A stretch of DNA of 64,000 bases, from positions 1 to 64,000 of the forward strand of contig CAWESK010000009.1 of the NCBI GenBank assembly GCA_963811685.1. Direction: 5' to 3'. This DNA is from CAIWHR01 sp963811685. GTDB taxonomy: Bacteria > Pseudomonadota > Gammaproteobacteria > Burkholderiales > Casimicrobiaceae. The stretch's first letter is position 1. Every line of letters begins with the position of its first letter. The position numbers were made by a program, and so were the translations under genes. This document shows, in pieces, positions 9,562 to 18,173 of this stretch. The notes below the pieces were generated by a model. The model ran no database searches. It worked only from the letters and a program-made list of their open reading frames with translations, and was not told where the DNA came from.

Positions 9562-9733
9562 AGGGCTCAAGCCCTGTTGCTACGGTGAACTGCGGACTTG
9601 GCGGCGGATCGGAAAGCGTCGCGACGAGGTCGAGATGCTAGGCGCGAGGTTGCGAGGAACCGGAATGTACACGGCAGTACATGAGGATTCCGGGCGGCCG
9701 AGCAACGACCTTAGATCGGCCTCGCATCAGCTT
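9562..9733. repeat. Intergenic imperfect palindromic sequence between petC and sspA
   Basis: The 220-bp gap contains several inverted repeats. AGGGCT..AGCCCT lies at 9562-9575. ATGTAC and GTACAT arms lie at 9665-9682, nested inside CCGGAAT...ATTCCGG and GTTGC...GCAAC. Wider partial complementarity runs between GATGCTAGGCGCGAG and GGCCTCGCATC. No coding signal is seen. It could act as the petABC terminator or be a dispersed REP-like repeat; copy number cannot be judged from one window. Confidence 0.5.
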
Positions 9734-9744
9734 TACGATTGCCG

Positions 9745-10548
9745 CTAATGGACATCCTTCCAATATTCGCGCTTGAGCCAGTACGCGAAGACGAACAGCA
9801 GGCCGAAATACAGGAGCGCGATGAGCCCCAGGCTGATCCGCTGATTCTTCGCGGGCTCGCTCATGTAATCGAGATAATTGACGAGGTCGGCGACCATCAT
9901 CTTGTATTCGTAGGGCGACAGGGTGCCCGGCGCGTCCACTGCCACCGTCTCGACGACGTATTTGCGGTCCTTCGCCGGCGCCAGCACCGCCAGCCCCTTT
10001 ACGGCTATTGCCGCCGCCTGCGCCTTTTCGTGATCCTCGTATTCGTTGCTGACGAGCCGGTTGGTGCCCGAGTAGGTCCACAGGACGTGCGGCATCGCGA
10101 CGTTCGGAAAGACGAGGTTGTTCCAGCCGCTGGGCGCCGCGTCGTCACGGTAGAAGCCCAGGAAATAGTTGTACAGCCAGTCGGCGCCGCGCACGCGCGC
10201 GATGACGGACAGGTCCGGCGGCGGCGTGCCGAACCAGCCCTTTGCGTCCTGCGCCGGCATCGCGATCGTCATCGTGTCGCCGATCCGGTCCGTGGCGAAC
10301 ATCAGGTTGTCGCGGATCATCGCCTCGTCGACGCCGATGTCGGTGAGGCGGTTGTAGCGCATGTATTTGGCGCTGTGGCAGTTGAGGCAGTAGTTGACGA
10401 ACGTGCGCGCGCCGCGCTGCAGCGACGGCATGTCGAGACGGTTGATCGGCGCCGGCTCCAGGCGCATGTCGCCGCCCGACGCCGCCACCGGCCCGGCGGC
10501 GAAGGCGAACAGCAGCGCGGCGAGAAGGGTCACGCTCTTGTTCATCAT
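9745..10548 (-). CDS. petC: Cytochrome c1 subunit of cytochrome bc1 complex
   Basis: A 267-residue subunit with a Sec signal (about 1-23). The haem c motif CLNCH lies near residue 54 (NYCLNCHSAKYMRYNR). The axial methionine region lies around PNVAMPHVLW. A C-terminal TM anchor (about 240-256) ends in the basic WLKREYWKD. It passes electrons from the Rieske protein to soluble cytochromes in the periplasm. The start ATG overlaps the cytochrome b stop (ATGA), so the genes are coupled. Confidence 0.94.
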   Translation of the reverse strand: MMNKSVTLLAALLFAFAAGPVAASGGDMRLEPAPINRLDMPSLQRGARTFVNYCLNCHSAKYMRYNRLTDIGVDEAMIRDNLMFATDRIGDTMTIAMPAQDAKGWFGTPPPDLSVIARVRGADWLYNYFLGFYRDDAAPSGWNNLVFPNVAMPHVLWTYSGTNRLVSNEYEDHEKAQAAAIAVKGLAVLAPAKDRKYVVETVAVDAPGTLSPYEYKMMVADLVNYLDYMSEPAKNQRISLGLIALLYFGLLFVFAYWLKREYWKDVH

Positions 10549-11816
10549 CCGGTCACCCTTTCCGGCACGGGCTTGGTCCTGTCGATCGCCGTGTACCACG
10601 GCATCAGCAGGAAGAAGAGGAAATAGACGGTGGTGAGCACGCGCGCGACGACGGTGGCCCGATCCGCCCCATAGAACGGCAAGCCATCGGCGAACTGCCC
10701 CCACACGGTGACCGGGACGACGCCGAGGTAGCCCAGGATCAGGAAGCTCACGACGAACGCCGCGAGCCACGCCTTGTAGATCGACCCGCGATAGCGGATC
10801 GACTTGACGGCGCCGCGGTCGAGCCAGGGGAGCAGGAAGAAGATCAGCACCGCGATGCCCATCACGATCACGCCCCAGAACTGGCTCCCGAGGAACGAGG
10901 GCACCGCGCGCAGCATCGCGTAGTACGGCGTGAAGTACCAGACGGGCGCGATGTGCTCCGGCGTCTTCAGCGGATCGGCGGGGAGGAAGTTGTTGTCCTC
11001 GAGGAAGTAGCCGCCCATCGCCGGGACGAAGAACACGATGGCCGAGAAGATGCCGAGAAACACGACGACGCCGACGATGTCCTTCACCGAGTAGTACGGG
11101 TGGGAATAGATCCCGTCGAGCGGCAGCCCCGTGTTCGGATCCTTCGGCTGCTGCTTGATCTCGACGCCGTCCGGATTGTTCGAGCCCGTCTCGTGCAGCG
11201 CCATCAGGTGCGCGACGACGAGCCCCAGCAGCACGAGCGGCATCGCCACCACGTGGTAGGCGAAGAAGCGGTTGAGCGTGATGTCGGAGATCGTGTAGTC
11301 GCCGCGAATCCAGACGCCCAGGTCCTCGCCGATGATCGGCACCGTCGAGAACAGGTTGACGATCACCTGCGCGCCCCAGTACGACATCTGGCCCCACGGA
11401 AGGAGGTAGCCGAAGAACGCCTCGCCCATGAGGACGAGATAGATGAGACAGCCGAAGATCCAGGTGAGCTCGCGCGGCTTCCGATAGCTGCCGTACATGA
11501 GCCCGCGGAACATGTGGAGATAGACGACGACGAAGAACAGCGACGCGCCGGTCGAATGCAGGTAGCGGATGAACCAGCCCCACGGCACGTCGCGCATGAT
11601 GTACTCGACCGACTCGAACGCCTTCGCCGCGTCGGGCTTGTAGCTCATCGTCAGGAAGATCCCGGTGACGATCTGCATCACCAGCGTCAGCGCCGCGAGC
11701 GAGCCGAAGTAGTACCAGAAGTTGAAATTCTTCGGCGCGACGTACTTGCCCCACTGCGATTCCCACAGCGCGGTCAGCGGGAAGCGCGCATCGATCCAGT
11801 TGAGAAGCTTTTCCAT
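10545..11816 (-). CDS. petB: Cytochrome b subunit of cytochrome bc1 complex
   Basis: A 423-residue polytopic inner-membrane protein. It has the haem-ligand histidines (RYLHSTGASLFF..LHMFRG and FFAYHVVAMPLVLLGLVVAHLMALHE), the Qo-site PEHIAPVWYFTPYYAMLRA (the PEWY-type loop reads PVWY here), and GYLLPWGQMSYW. It forms the quinol oxidation and reduction sites of complex III. It is the middle gene of petABC, 13 bp after petA and overlapping petC by 4 bp. Confidence 0.95.
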   Translation of the reverse strand: MEKLLNWIDARFPLTALWESQWGKYVAPKNFNFWYYFGSLAALTLVMQIVTGIFLTMSYKPDAAKAFESVEYIMRDVPWGWFIRYLHSTGASLFFVVVYLHMFRGLMYGSYRKPRELTWIFGCLIYLVLMGEAFFGYLLPWGQMSYWGAQVIVNLFSTVPIIGEDLGVWIRGDYTISDITLNRFFAYHVVAMPLVLLGLVVAHLMALHETGSNNPDGVEIKQQPKDPNTGLPLDGIYSHPYYSVKDIVGVVVFLGIFSAIVFFVPAMGGYFLEDNNFLPADPLKTPEHIAPVWYFTPYYAMLRAVPSFLGSQFWGVIVMGIAVLIFFLLPWLDRGAVKSIRYRGSIYKAWLAAFVVSFLILGYLGVVPVTVWGQFADGLPFYGADRATVVARVLTTVYFLFFLLMPWYTAIDRTKPVPERVTG

Positions 11817-11829
11817 GATCGAAGGTCCC

Positions 11830-12429
11830 CTAGGCCGACTTGCCGTCTTCGCCGACGCCGACCTGGATTCGCGTCGGCGAGAGGTACCGGTGCGGCGGAA
11901 TCACGAGGTTGGACGGCGCGGGCACGCCGCGATAGACGCGACCTGCGAGATCGAATTTCGACTGATGGCACGGGCAGAAGAAACCGCCGAGCCAGTCGGG
12001 CCCCAGGTCGGCAGGCGCGACATCGGGACGGTAGGTGGGCGAGCAGCCGAGATGCGTGCAGATGCCCACGGCGATCAGGTACTCCGGCTTGATCGAGCGG
12101 TGCTCGTTCTTGCAATACGGAGGCTGCTGCGGGGCCTCGGACTTCGGATCGGCGAGCCGCGCGTCGAGCTTTGGCAGCGCGTCCAGCATCGGCTTCGTGC
12201 GGTTGATGACCCACACGACCCGCCCGCGCCATTCGAGCGTGATCTGCTGGCCGGGCTCCATCTTGGCGATGTCCTGCTCGACCGGCGCGCCGGCCGCGCG
12301 GGCGCGCTCGCTCGGGAACAGCGAAAGCACGAACGGTGTCGCTGCCGCCACGCCGCCGATACCGCCCACGGCGCACGTCGCGCCGACGAGGAAGCGGCGC
12401 TTCCCCTGATCCACCGTCCCGTCCGCCAT
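11830..12429 (-). CDS. petA: Rieske iron-sulfur subunit of cytochrome bc1 complex
   Basis: A 199-residue subunit. The N-terminal twin-arginine-like GKRRFLVGATC precedes a single TM anchor (about 12-38), consistent with Tat export of a folded FeS protein. The 2Fe-2S ligands are in the Rieske boxes CTHLGC and CPCHQSKFD. The tatABC genes lie 2 kb away, which is the usual neighbourhood in betaproteobacteria. First gene of the bc1 operon. Confidence 0.95.
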   Translation of the reverse strand: MADGTVDQGKRRFLVGATCAVGGIGGVAAATPFVLSLFPSERARAAGAPVEQDIAKMEPGQQITLEWRGRVVWVINRTKPMLDALPKLDARLADPKSEAPQQPPYCKNEHRSIKPEYLIAVGICTHLGCSPTYRPDVAPADLGPDWLGGFFCPCHQSKFDLAGRVYRGVPAPSNLVIPPHRYLSPTRIQVGVGEDGKSA

Positions 12430-12498
12430 GTCGACCCGTCCCTTGTTGCCGATGCCGGTCCGCGCCGTACATTTGGGCGCCGCCTCGCAAACCGGTCG

Positions 12499-12528
12499 AT
12501 TATAAGGGATTTGACCCGTCCGCCGGAA
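12499..12528 (-). promoter_or_regulatory. Putative sigma70 promoter for petABC
   Basis: On the minus strand there is a perfect TATAAT at 12499-12504, with TTCCGG (weak -35) 18 bp upstream. It lies about 70 bp before the petA ATG. The -10 is convincing; the -35 matches poorly. Confidence 0.45.
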
Positions 12529-12656
12529 GCCCGGGCGCGTTCCAACGCGAAAAGCCGATCCGAATCAGCTGGTTGCGAGCCACGATCCCGCTCGAGCGCC
12601 GGCGCCTGGCCGGCACCCGGGGCGTGCGTCCCCCAGGGCTGCCGCGGCGCAGCATC

Positions 12657-12662
12657 TATAAT
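12657..12662 (+). promoter_or_regulatory. Putative -10 element for the DegQ/DegS-like protease gene
   Basis: A perfect TATAAT 30 bp upstream of the protease ATG, divergent from the petA promoter. No good -35 is visible at 16-18 bp, so this is a partial match only. Confidence 0.4.
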
Positions 12663-12691
12663 TGTCCTTTCGATCGATTTTCCGGAATGGA

Positions 12692-13840
12692 ATGATCGTG
12701 TTGCGCAAGCTCTGGCTCCTTTTCGCGCAGGCCTGCACGCTGTGTCTCGCCGTGCTGTTCGTCGTCGCGACGCTGCGGCCGGACCTGATCGAGCGTACCG
12801 GCGCGCGCGAAGCAGGCGTCGTGCTGCGCCAGGAGACCGCGACGCCGATCACGCTGTCCGCGGTGTCGAGCCATGCCGACGCGGCGAAAAAGGCGATGCC
12901 TGCCGTCGTCAACATCTACACGAGCAAGGAGATGCGCCAGCGCGGGCCGCTTGCCGACGACGCGATGCTGCGCCGGTATTTTCCCGATCTGGCCGCGCGC
13001 ATGCCGCGCCAGCGCGTCACGAGCCTGGGCTCCGGCGTGATCGTGTCGCCCGATGGCTTCGTGCTCACCAATCACCACGTGATCGAGGGGGCCGACGACA
13101 TCCAGCTCATTCTGCACGACGGTCGCCGGATCGCCGCGCATGTGCGGGGCACCGATCCCGAGTCCGACATTGCGGTGCTGAAGGCCGACGAGGGCAACCT
13201 TCCGGCCATCACGTTCGGCGCGCTCGAGCGCGTGCAGGTCGGCGATCCGGTGCTCGCGATCGGCAATCCGTTCGGATTCGGCAATACGGTGACCGCCGGC
13301 ATCGTGAGCGCGCTCGGCCGCAACCACCTCGGCATCAATCGCTTCGAGGATTTCATCCAGACGGACGCGGCGATCAATCCCGGCAATTCCGGCGGGGCGC
13401 TGGTGGACTCCGCAGGCAACCTGATCGGGCTCAACAGCACGATCTACTCGCAGTCGGGAGGCTCGCTCGGAATCGGCTTCGCGATCCCGGTGTCGATCGC
13501 CCGCAACGTGCTGGAGCAGATCATCAAGGACGGCGAAGTCACGCGCGGCTGGCTCGGGATCGAGCCGATCGACGTGTCCATTGAGAGCGTGCGACCGGCC
13601 GCGCTGGAGACGGGCGTGGCGATCCGCGGCATCGTCCGCGGCGGCCCCGCGGATCGCGCCGGCATCCATGTGCAGGATGTCGTCGTCGAAATCGACGGCA
13701 AGCCCACGCGCGACACGCCGGCGCTGCTCGCGCGGATCGCCGAGCTGCCGCCCGGCAACGTGGTCAAGGTGAGGATCGTGCGCGAGCGCGAATCGCGCGA
13801 CGTCGACGTCACCGTCGGCAAGCGCCCGAAAGCGCAATAG
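12692..13840 (+). CDS. DegQ/DegS-like periplasmic serine protease (S1C, one PDZ)
   Basis: A 382-residue trypsin-like HtrA family protease with an N-terminal TM/signal anchor (about 8-28). The catalytic triad is H129 (LTNHHVIEG), D159 (ESDIAVLKA) and S233 (NPGNSGGALVD). A single PDZ domain (about 285-370) makes the architecture DegS-like rather than the two-PDZ DegP type. It degrades or senses misfolded envelope proteins. The start is the ATG at 12692, just downstream of a TATAAT; an upstream in-frame TTG is less likely. Confidence 0.88.
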   Translation: MIVLRKLWLLFAQACTLCLAVLFVVATLRPDLIERTGAREAGVVLRQETATPITLSAVSSHADAAKKAMPAVVNIYTSKEMRQRGPLADDAMLRRYFPDLAARMPRQRVTSLGSGVIVSPDGFVLTNHHVIEGADDIQLILHDGRRIAAHVRGTDPESDIAVLKADEGNLPAITFGALERVQVGDPVLAIGNPFGFGNTVTAGIVSALGRNHLGINRFEDFIQTDAAINPGNSGGALVDSAGNLIGLNSTIYSQSGGSLGIGFAIPVSIARNVLEQIIKDGEVTRGWLGIEPIDVSIESVRPAALETGVAIRGIVRGGPADRAGIHVQDVVVEIDGKPTRDTPALLARIAELPPGNVVKVRIVRERESRDVDVTVGKRPKAQ

Positions 13841-13849
13841 CGACGGCGG

Positions 13850-14623
13850 CTACGGGGCGTTCGCTTCGCCCGCAGCGTCTTCGACGGCCGGGGGCTCGAC
13901 GAAGCGCGCGAGCAGCAGGCCGAGCTCGAACAGCAGACAGAGCGGCACCGCCAGCATGAGCTGCGACACGACGTCGGGCGGCGTGAACACGGCGCCGACG
14001 ATGAACGCGCCGACGACGATGTACGGGCGGATGCTGCGGAGCTTCGCGAGCGAGACGACGCGGAAGTGCACGAGCACGATGACGACCACCGGCGTCTCGA
14101 ACGTGATGCCGAAGGCGATGAACATCGTCAGCACGAACGACAGGTATTTGTCGATGTCGGTCATCATCGTGACGCCGGCGGGCGCGTACCCCGCGAAAAA
14201 TCCGAACGCGACGGGAAACACGACGAAGTACGCGAATGCCATGCCGGCCACGAAGCAGACGAAGCTCGACACGAGCACGGGCAGCGCCAGCCGGCGCTCG
14301 CTCTGGTAGAGGCCCGGCGCGACGAAGGCCCACATCTGCCACAGCACATAGGGCAACGCGACCATGAACGCCGCCATCAGCGTGACCTTGAGCGGGACGA
14401 GGAACGTCCCGGTGACGTCCGTCGCGATCATCGTCGCGCCGCTCGGCAGCACGCGCAGCAGCGGCGCGGCGAGAGCGGCGTAGATTTGCTTTGCGAACGG
14501 GAACAGGCACAGCAGCACGACGATCACCGCGACGATCGAGCGCAGGAGCCGGCTCCGCAGCTCGATCAGGTGCGAGATGAAGGTTTCCTGCGCGCCTTCC
14601 GGCGGCGGAGTTGCATCGCTCAT
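13850..14623 (-). CDS. tatC: Sec-independent protein translocase subunit TatC
   Basis: A 257-residue, six-TM inner-membrane receptor for twin-arginine signal peptides. The N-terminal FISHLIELRSRLLRS and the FAKQIYAAL and FEL/FETPVVV segments are characteristic. It is the last gene of tatABC, 21 bp after tatB. It would export folded cofactor proteins such as the Rieske subunit encoded nearby. Confidence 0.95.
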   Translation of the reverse strand: MSDATPPPEGAQETFISHLIELRSRLLRSIVAVIVVLLCLFPFAKQIYAALAAPLLRVLPSGATMIATDVTGTFLVPLKVTLMAAFMVALPYVLWQMWAFVAPGLYQSERRLALPVLVSSFVCFVAGMAFAYFVVFPVAFGFFAGYAPAGVTMMTDIDKYLSFVLTMFIAFGITFETPVVVIVLVHFRVVSLAKLRSIRPYIVVGAFIVGAVFTPPDVVSQLMLAVPLCLLFELGLLLARFVEPPAVEDAAGEANAP

Positions 14624-14644
14624 CGCGGGTCCCGATGCAAGGCG

Positions 14645-15073
14645 TCAGCCGCGGTCGAGGCCGGGCAGCGACGCCTGGCGCGGCGGCTCGCCCGCATCGG
14701 CGGCTGCCGGCGCGCTCGCCGCAGGGACGGATGAAGCGCCCGCGTCCGCGTGCGCCGCGGGTGCTTCCGCCGGCATCGCCGCCGCGTTGAGCTCCGATTC
14801 CACGCCGCGGACGCCGGTCTCGACGTCGCGCGCGACGGCGGTGACGGAGGACTCGATCTCGGTGGCCGCCGACCGCACTTCCTGCTGCAGCTTCTTCAAT
14901 TCATCGAGCTGGATCTCGCGGTTGATGTCGGCCTTCACGTCGGCGACGTAGCGCTGCAGCCGGCCGAACAAATGGCCGAGCGTGCGCGCCGTCTTCGGCA
15001 GCCGCTCGGGCCCGATGACGATCAGCGCCACGACGGCGATGACGACGATTTCGGAAAAGCCGATATCGAACAT
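14645..15073 (-). CDS. tatB: Sec-independent protein translocase subunit TatB
   Basis: A 142-residue protein. The start is set at MFDIGFSEIVVIAVVALIV, the universal TatB N-terminus; the open frame extends further but lacks similarity. One TM helix with the GPERLP hinge is followed by an amphipathic helix and an Ala/Glu-rich, low-complexity tail. It works with TatC in substrate recognition. Confidence 0.93.
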   Translation of the reverse strand: MFDIGFSEIVVIAVVALIVIGPERLPKTARTLGHLFGRLQRYVADVKADINREIQLDELKKLQQEVRSAATEIESSVTAVARDVETGVRGVESELNAAAMPAEAPAAHADAGASSVPAASAPAAADAGEPPRQASLPGLDRG

Positions 15074-15163
15074 GGGGAGGGGCGCAAGGGCGGTCGGCTG
15101 GTGGACAAATACGCGCACGGCGCCGAAACCGTGCTCATCGCAGTACGCCTGCTGCGCTGCGAG

Positions 15164-15394
15164 CTACGGCGTCTTCTCTTTCTTGACCTCGGCGTCGATC
15201 GTCGTGCCGCCGATCTGCTGCGCGGAAGCCGTCTTCGCTGCATCGGCCTCGGTCTCGGCGCCCTTCACGCCTTCCTTGAAGCCCTTCACCGCGCCGCCCA
15301 GGTCCTGTCCGATGTTGCGGAGCTTCTTCGTGCCGAAGATCAGCACGACCACCAGCAACACGATCAGCCAATGCCAGATGCTCAAGCCGCCCAT
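15164..15394 (-). CDS. tatA: Sec-independent protein translocase subunit TatA
   Basis: A 76-residue protein that forms the pore-like oligomer of the Tat system. MGGLSIWHWLIVLLVVVLIFGTKKLRNIGQDLG is the standard TM helix, hinge (FGTKKL) and amphipathic helix, cited by its key residues. A short charged tail follows. It lies upstream of tatB and downstream of the HIT gene, in the usual his-tat order. Confidence 0.94.
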   Translation of the reverse strand: MGGLSIWHWLIVLLVVVLIFGTKKLRNIGQDLGGAVKGFKEGVKGAETEADAAKTASAQQIGGTTIDAEVKKEKTP

Positions 15395-15431
15395 GGTGTT
15401 CTCCTCGATCCGTGATCAGAGCCGCGTGCCG

Positions 15432-15788
15432 TCAGTGCGCGCCGCGCGGCAGCATCGGCCCGAGCGGATCCGGGCCGCCGATGATGTGCATGTGGACGTG
15501 CATCACGTCCTGCCGGCCGATCCGGCCGGTGTTGATGACGGAACGAAATCCGTCCGGCGAGCCCTGCTCGCGCGCGAGACGGCCCGCCAGCGCCAGCATC
15601 CGCCCCAGCACGGGCGCGTCATCGGACGTCGCCTCCGCGAGCGACGCGATGTGGCGCTTCGGCACCAGCATGAAATGCACCGGCGCCTGGGGATGAATGT
15701 CGTGAAACGCGATCAATTCGTCGTCCTCGTAGACCTTTTTCGACGGGATCTCGCCCCGCACGATCTTGCAGAAGATGCAGTCCTGCAT
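15432..15788 (-). CDS. HIT family (HINT-like) nucleotide hydrolase
   Basis: A 118-residue cytoplasmic protein with the zinc-like N-terminal DCIFCKI and the histidine triad HVHMHII (pattern H-x-H-x-H) near residue 99. HINT proteins hydrolyse nucleoside phosphoramidates and AMP-lysine. The start is set at MQDCIFC, which has a GGAGA site 7 nt upstream. It is conserved between hisE and tatA in betaproteobacteria. Confidence 0.92.
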   Translation of the reverse strand: MQDCIFCKIVRGEIPSKKVYEDDELIAFHDIHPQAPVHFMLVPKRHIASLAEATSDDAPVLGRMLALAGRLAREQGSPDGFRSVINTGRIGRQDVMHVHMHIIGGPDPLGPMLPRGAH

Positions 15789-15834
15789 CGCCGCTTCTCC
15801 GTAGTCCATCCACTGTTCCCGCGCCCGGCGAGCA

Positions 15835-16176
15835 TTACGGCCCGCGCGCGGCCTTCTCGGCAACACCGGAGATGCCTTCGCGCCGCGCGAGCTCGGCGCG
15901 CACGTCCGCCGGGCCGAGCCCGTGGCAGGCGAGCAGCACGAGGCAATGGAACCAGAGATCCGCGACCTCGGCGGCGATGCGCAGTTTATCACCGTCCTTC
16001 GCAGCCATGACCGCTTCGGTGGCCTCCTCGCCGATCTTCTTCAGGATCGCATCCTCGCCCTTCGCGAACAGCGACGCGACGTAGGACGTGGCGGGATCGG
16101 CGCCCCGGCGCGCCACAATCGTCGCCGCGAGCCGATCGAGAACATCGGAGGCGGATGTCGCGTCAACGGACGCCAT
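15835..16176 (-). CDS. hisE: Phosphoribosyl-ATP pyrophosphatase
   Basis: A 113-residue enzyme for step 2 of histidine synthesis (PR-ATP to PR-AMP). The all-alpha MazG-like fold carries the metal motif GEEATEAVMAAKDGD and EVADLWFHCLVLL. The start (MASVD) overlaps the 3' end of hisI by 14 bp. Length is normal for the monofunctional form. Confidence 0.95.
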   Translation of the reverse strand: MASVDATSASDVLDRLAATIVARRGADPATSYVASLFAKGEDAILKKIGEEATEAVMAAKDGDKLRIAAEVADLWFHCLVLLACHGLGPADVRAELARREGISGVAEKAARGP

Positions 16177-16585
16177 AAATTGCCTCGGGATCCTTGCGCA
16201 CGGGCTCCACGGCCGTCCAGCGCCCGTCGGTGAGCCGCTGGAAGAAGCAGGTTTCGCGGCCCGTGTGGCAGGCAATGCCCCCTTCCTGCTCGACGACGAC
16301 GAGGATCGCGTCGTTGTCGCAATCGAGCCGGATTTCGCGCACGCGCTGGACGTGACCCGATTGCTCGCCCTTGCGCCACAGCGCGCGCCGCGAGCGCGAC
16401 CAGTAATGCGCCTCTTTCGTCCCCGCCGTCTTCAGAAGCGCCTCGCGATTCATCCACGCGAGCGTCAGGACGCGGCCCGTCACCGCGTCCTGCGCGATGG
16501 CCGGCACGAGGCCGTCCGCCTGCCATCTGACGGCATCGAGCCACTCGCCTGTTTCGGAATCGGTCGTCGCGCCCGGCGCCTTCAT
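16163..16585 (-). CDS. hisI: Phosphoribosyl-AMP cyclohydrolase
   Basis: About 140 residues; hydrolyses the PR-AMP ring (step 3). Visible motifs are WMNREAL, YWSRSRRALWRKGEQSGHVQ, the metal-binding DCDNDAILV, and CHTGRETCFF. The ATG at 16585 overlaps the hisF stop (ATGA); an ATG three codons earlier is an alternative start. Separate hisI and hisE genes are typical of betaproteobacteria. Confidence 0.95.
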   Translation of the reverse strand: MKAPGATTDSETGEWLDAVRWQADGLVPAIAQDAVTGRVLTLAWMNREALLKTAGTKEAHYWSRSRRALWRKGEQSGHVQRVREIRLDCDNDAILVVVEQEGGIACHTGRETCFFQRLTDGRWTAVEPVRKDPEAIYGVR

Positions 16586-17343
16586 AACCTGCATTCTATT
16601 CCCGCCGCCGCCAGCGCCGCCTTCGCCTGCGCGATCGTGAACTCGCCGTAGTGAAAAATCGAGGCCGCGAGCACGGCGTCGGCGCCCCCGGTGAGAATCC
16701 CGGCGACGAGATCCGCGAGCGATCCCACGCCGCCGGACGCGATGACGGGGACGTCGACCGCCTCGACGACCGCCCGCGTCAGCGCGAGATCGAAGCCCGC
16801 GCGCGCGCCGTCCCGATCCATGCTGGTGAGCAGGATTTCGCCGGCGCCGCGATCGGCCGCCTCGCGCGCCCAGTCGATCGCGTCCATGCCGGTCGGCGTG
16901 CGCCCACCGTGCGTGTAGACCTCCCACGACTCCGGCGCCGACTGCTTTGCGTCGATGGCGACGACGATGCACTGCGCGCCGAAGTGTCCGGCCGCCTCCG
17001 AGATGAGACCGGGATTGCCGACGGCGGCGGTGTTGATGCTCACCTTGTCGGCGCCCGCGTTGAGCAATGCGCGGATGTCGGCGACCGAGTTGACGCCGCC
17101 GCCGACGGTGAGCGGGATGAACACCTGGTCGGCCACGGCCTCGATCATGTCGTAGAGAAGCCCGCGCGTCTCGATGCTCGCGCGGATGTCGAGGAACGCG
17201 AGCTCGTCGGCGCCCTGCTCGTCGTAGCGGCGCGCGACCTCGACCGGATCGCCGGCGTCGCGCAGGTTGACGAAGTTGATGCCCTTGACGACGCGGCCGG
17301 CGGCGACGTCGAGACAGGGAATGATGCGCTTGGCGAGGCCCAT
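16582..17343 (-). CDS. hisF: Imidazole glycerol phosphate synthase, cyclase subunit
   Basis: A 253-residue TIM barrel. The catalytic aspartates sit in IPCLDVAAGRVVKG (D11) and VVAIDAKQ. Phosphate-binding loops are VGGGVNSV and ASGGVGSL. It uses ammonia channelled from HisH to form IGP and AICAR. It lies downstream of hisA by 28 bp and is coupled to hisI. Confidence 0.96.
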   Translation of the reverse strand: MGLAKRIIPCLDVAAGRVVKGINFVNLRDAGDPVEVARRYDEQGADELAFLDIRASIETRGLLYDMIEAVADQVFIPLTVGGGVNSVADIRALLNAGADKVSINTAAVGNPGLISEAAGHFGAQCIVVAIDAKQSAPESWEVYTHGGRTPTGMDAIDWAREAADRGAGEILLTSMDRDGARAGFDLALTRAVVEAVDVPVIASGGVGSLADLVAGILTGGADAVLAASIFHYGEFTIAQAKAALAAAGIECRL

Positions 17344-17371
17344 GAAGGCGCGCGGCGCGCGAATGGCCGCG

Positions 17372-18103
17372 TCAGCCCTTCGCGGCCTTCAGCGCCGCCT
17401 TGAAATCGAGCCTGCCCTCGTAGAGCGCACGACCGGCGATCGCGCCGATGATGCCCTCCTTCTCGTAGGGCAGCAGGAGCTCGATGTCGGCAATCGAGGC
17501 GATTCCTCCCGATGCGATGACGGGAACCTTGAGCTCGCGGGCGAGCCGCACGGTCGCCTCGACATTGACGCCGGTCAGCATGCCGTCGCGTCCAATGTCG
17601 GTGTAGATGACCCCCTCGACGCCGTAGTCCTGGAACTTCTTCGCGAGGTCGATCACGTCGTGCCCGGTCATCTTCGACCAGCCGTCGGTCGCGACCTTGC
17701 CGTCGCGCGCGTCGAGGCCGACGATGATGTGTCCCGGAAACGCATAGCAGGCATCGTGCAGGAAGCCGGGATTCTTCACCGCCGCGGTGCCGATGATCAC
17801 GTACGTGATGCCGTCGTCGAGGTAGCGCTCGATCGTGTCGAGGTCGCGGATGCCCCCGCCGAGCTGCACCGGGATCTCCTCGCCGATCACGCTCACGATT
17901 TCGCGGATCGCGAGCTCGTTTTTCGGCACCCCGGCCACCGCGCCGTTGAGATCGACGATGTGCAGGCGCGTGGCGCCGTTCTCGAGCCAATGCTGCGCCA
18001 TCGCGGCGGGATCCTCGGAAAAGACGGTCGCCGAATGCATCTCGCCCTGCTTCAGGCGCACGCAATGACCGTCCTTGATGTCGATCGCGGGAATGATCTG
18101 CAT
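17372..18103 (-). CDS. hisA: ProFAR isomerase
   Basis: A 243-residue TIM-barrel isomerase for step 4. The catalytic aspartates are in IPAIDIKDGHCVRL (D8) and VGLDARDG. Phosphate loops are QLGGGIRD and ASGGIASI. It is the ancestral paralogue of hisF, which follows it. Confidence 0.96.
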   Translation of the reverse strand: MQIIPAIDIKDGHCVRLKQGEMHSATVFSEDPAAMAQHWLENGATRLHIVDLNGAVAGVPKNELAIREIVSVIGEEIPVQLGGGIRDLDTIERYLDDGITYVIIGTAAVKNPGFLHDACYAFPGHIIVGLDARDGKVATDGWSKMTGHDVIDLAKKFQDYGVEGVIYTDIGRDGMLTGVNVEATVRLARELKVPVIASGGIASIADIELLLPYEKEGIIGAIAGRALYEGRLDFKAALKAAKG

Positions 18104-18173
18104 GAGGCGGGAGGCGTCGGGTGACGTCGGAGGGGGCGCTGCGCGGCGGGCGGGGCGGGTAAAGCGTACCGGA

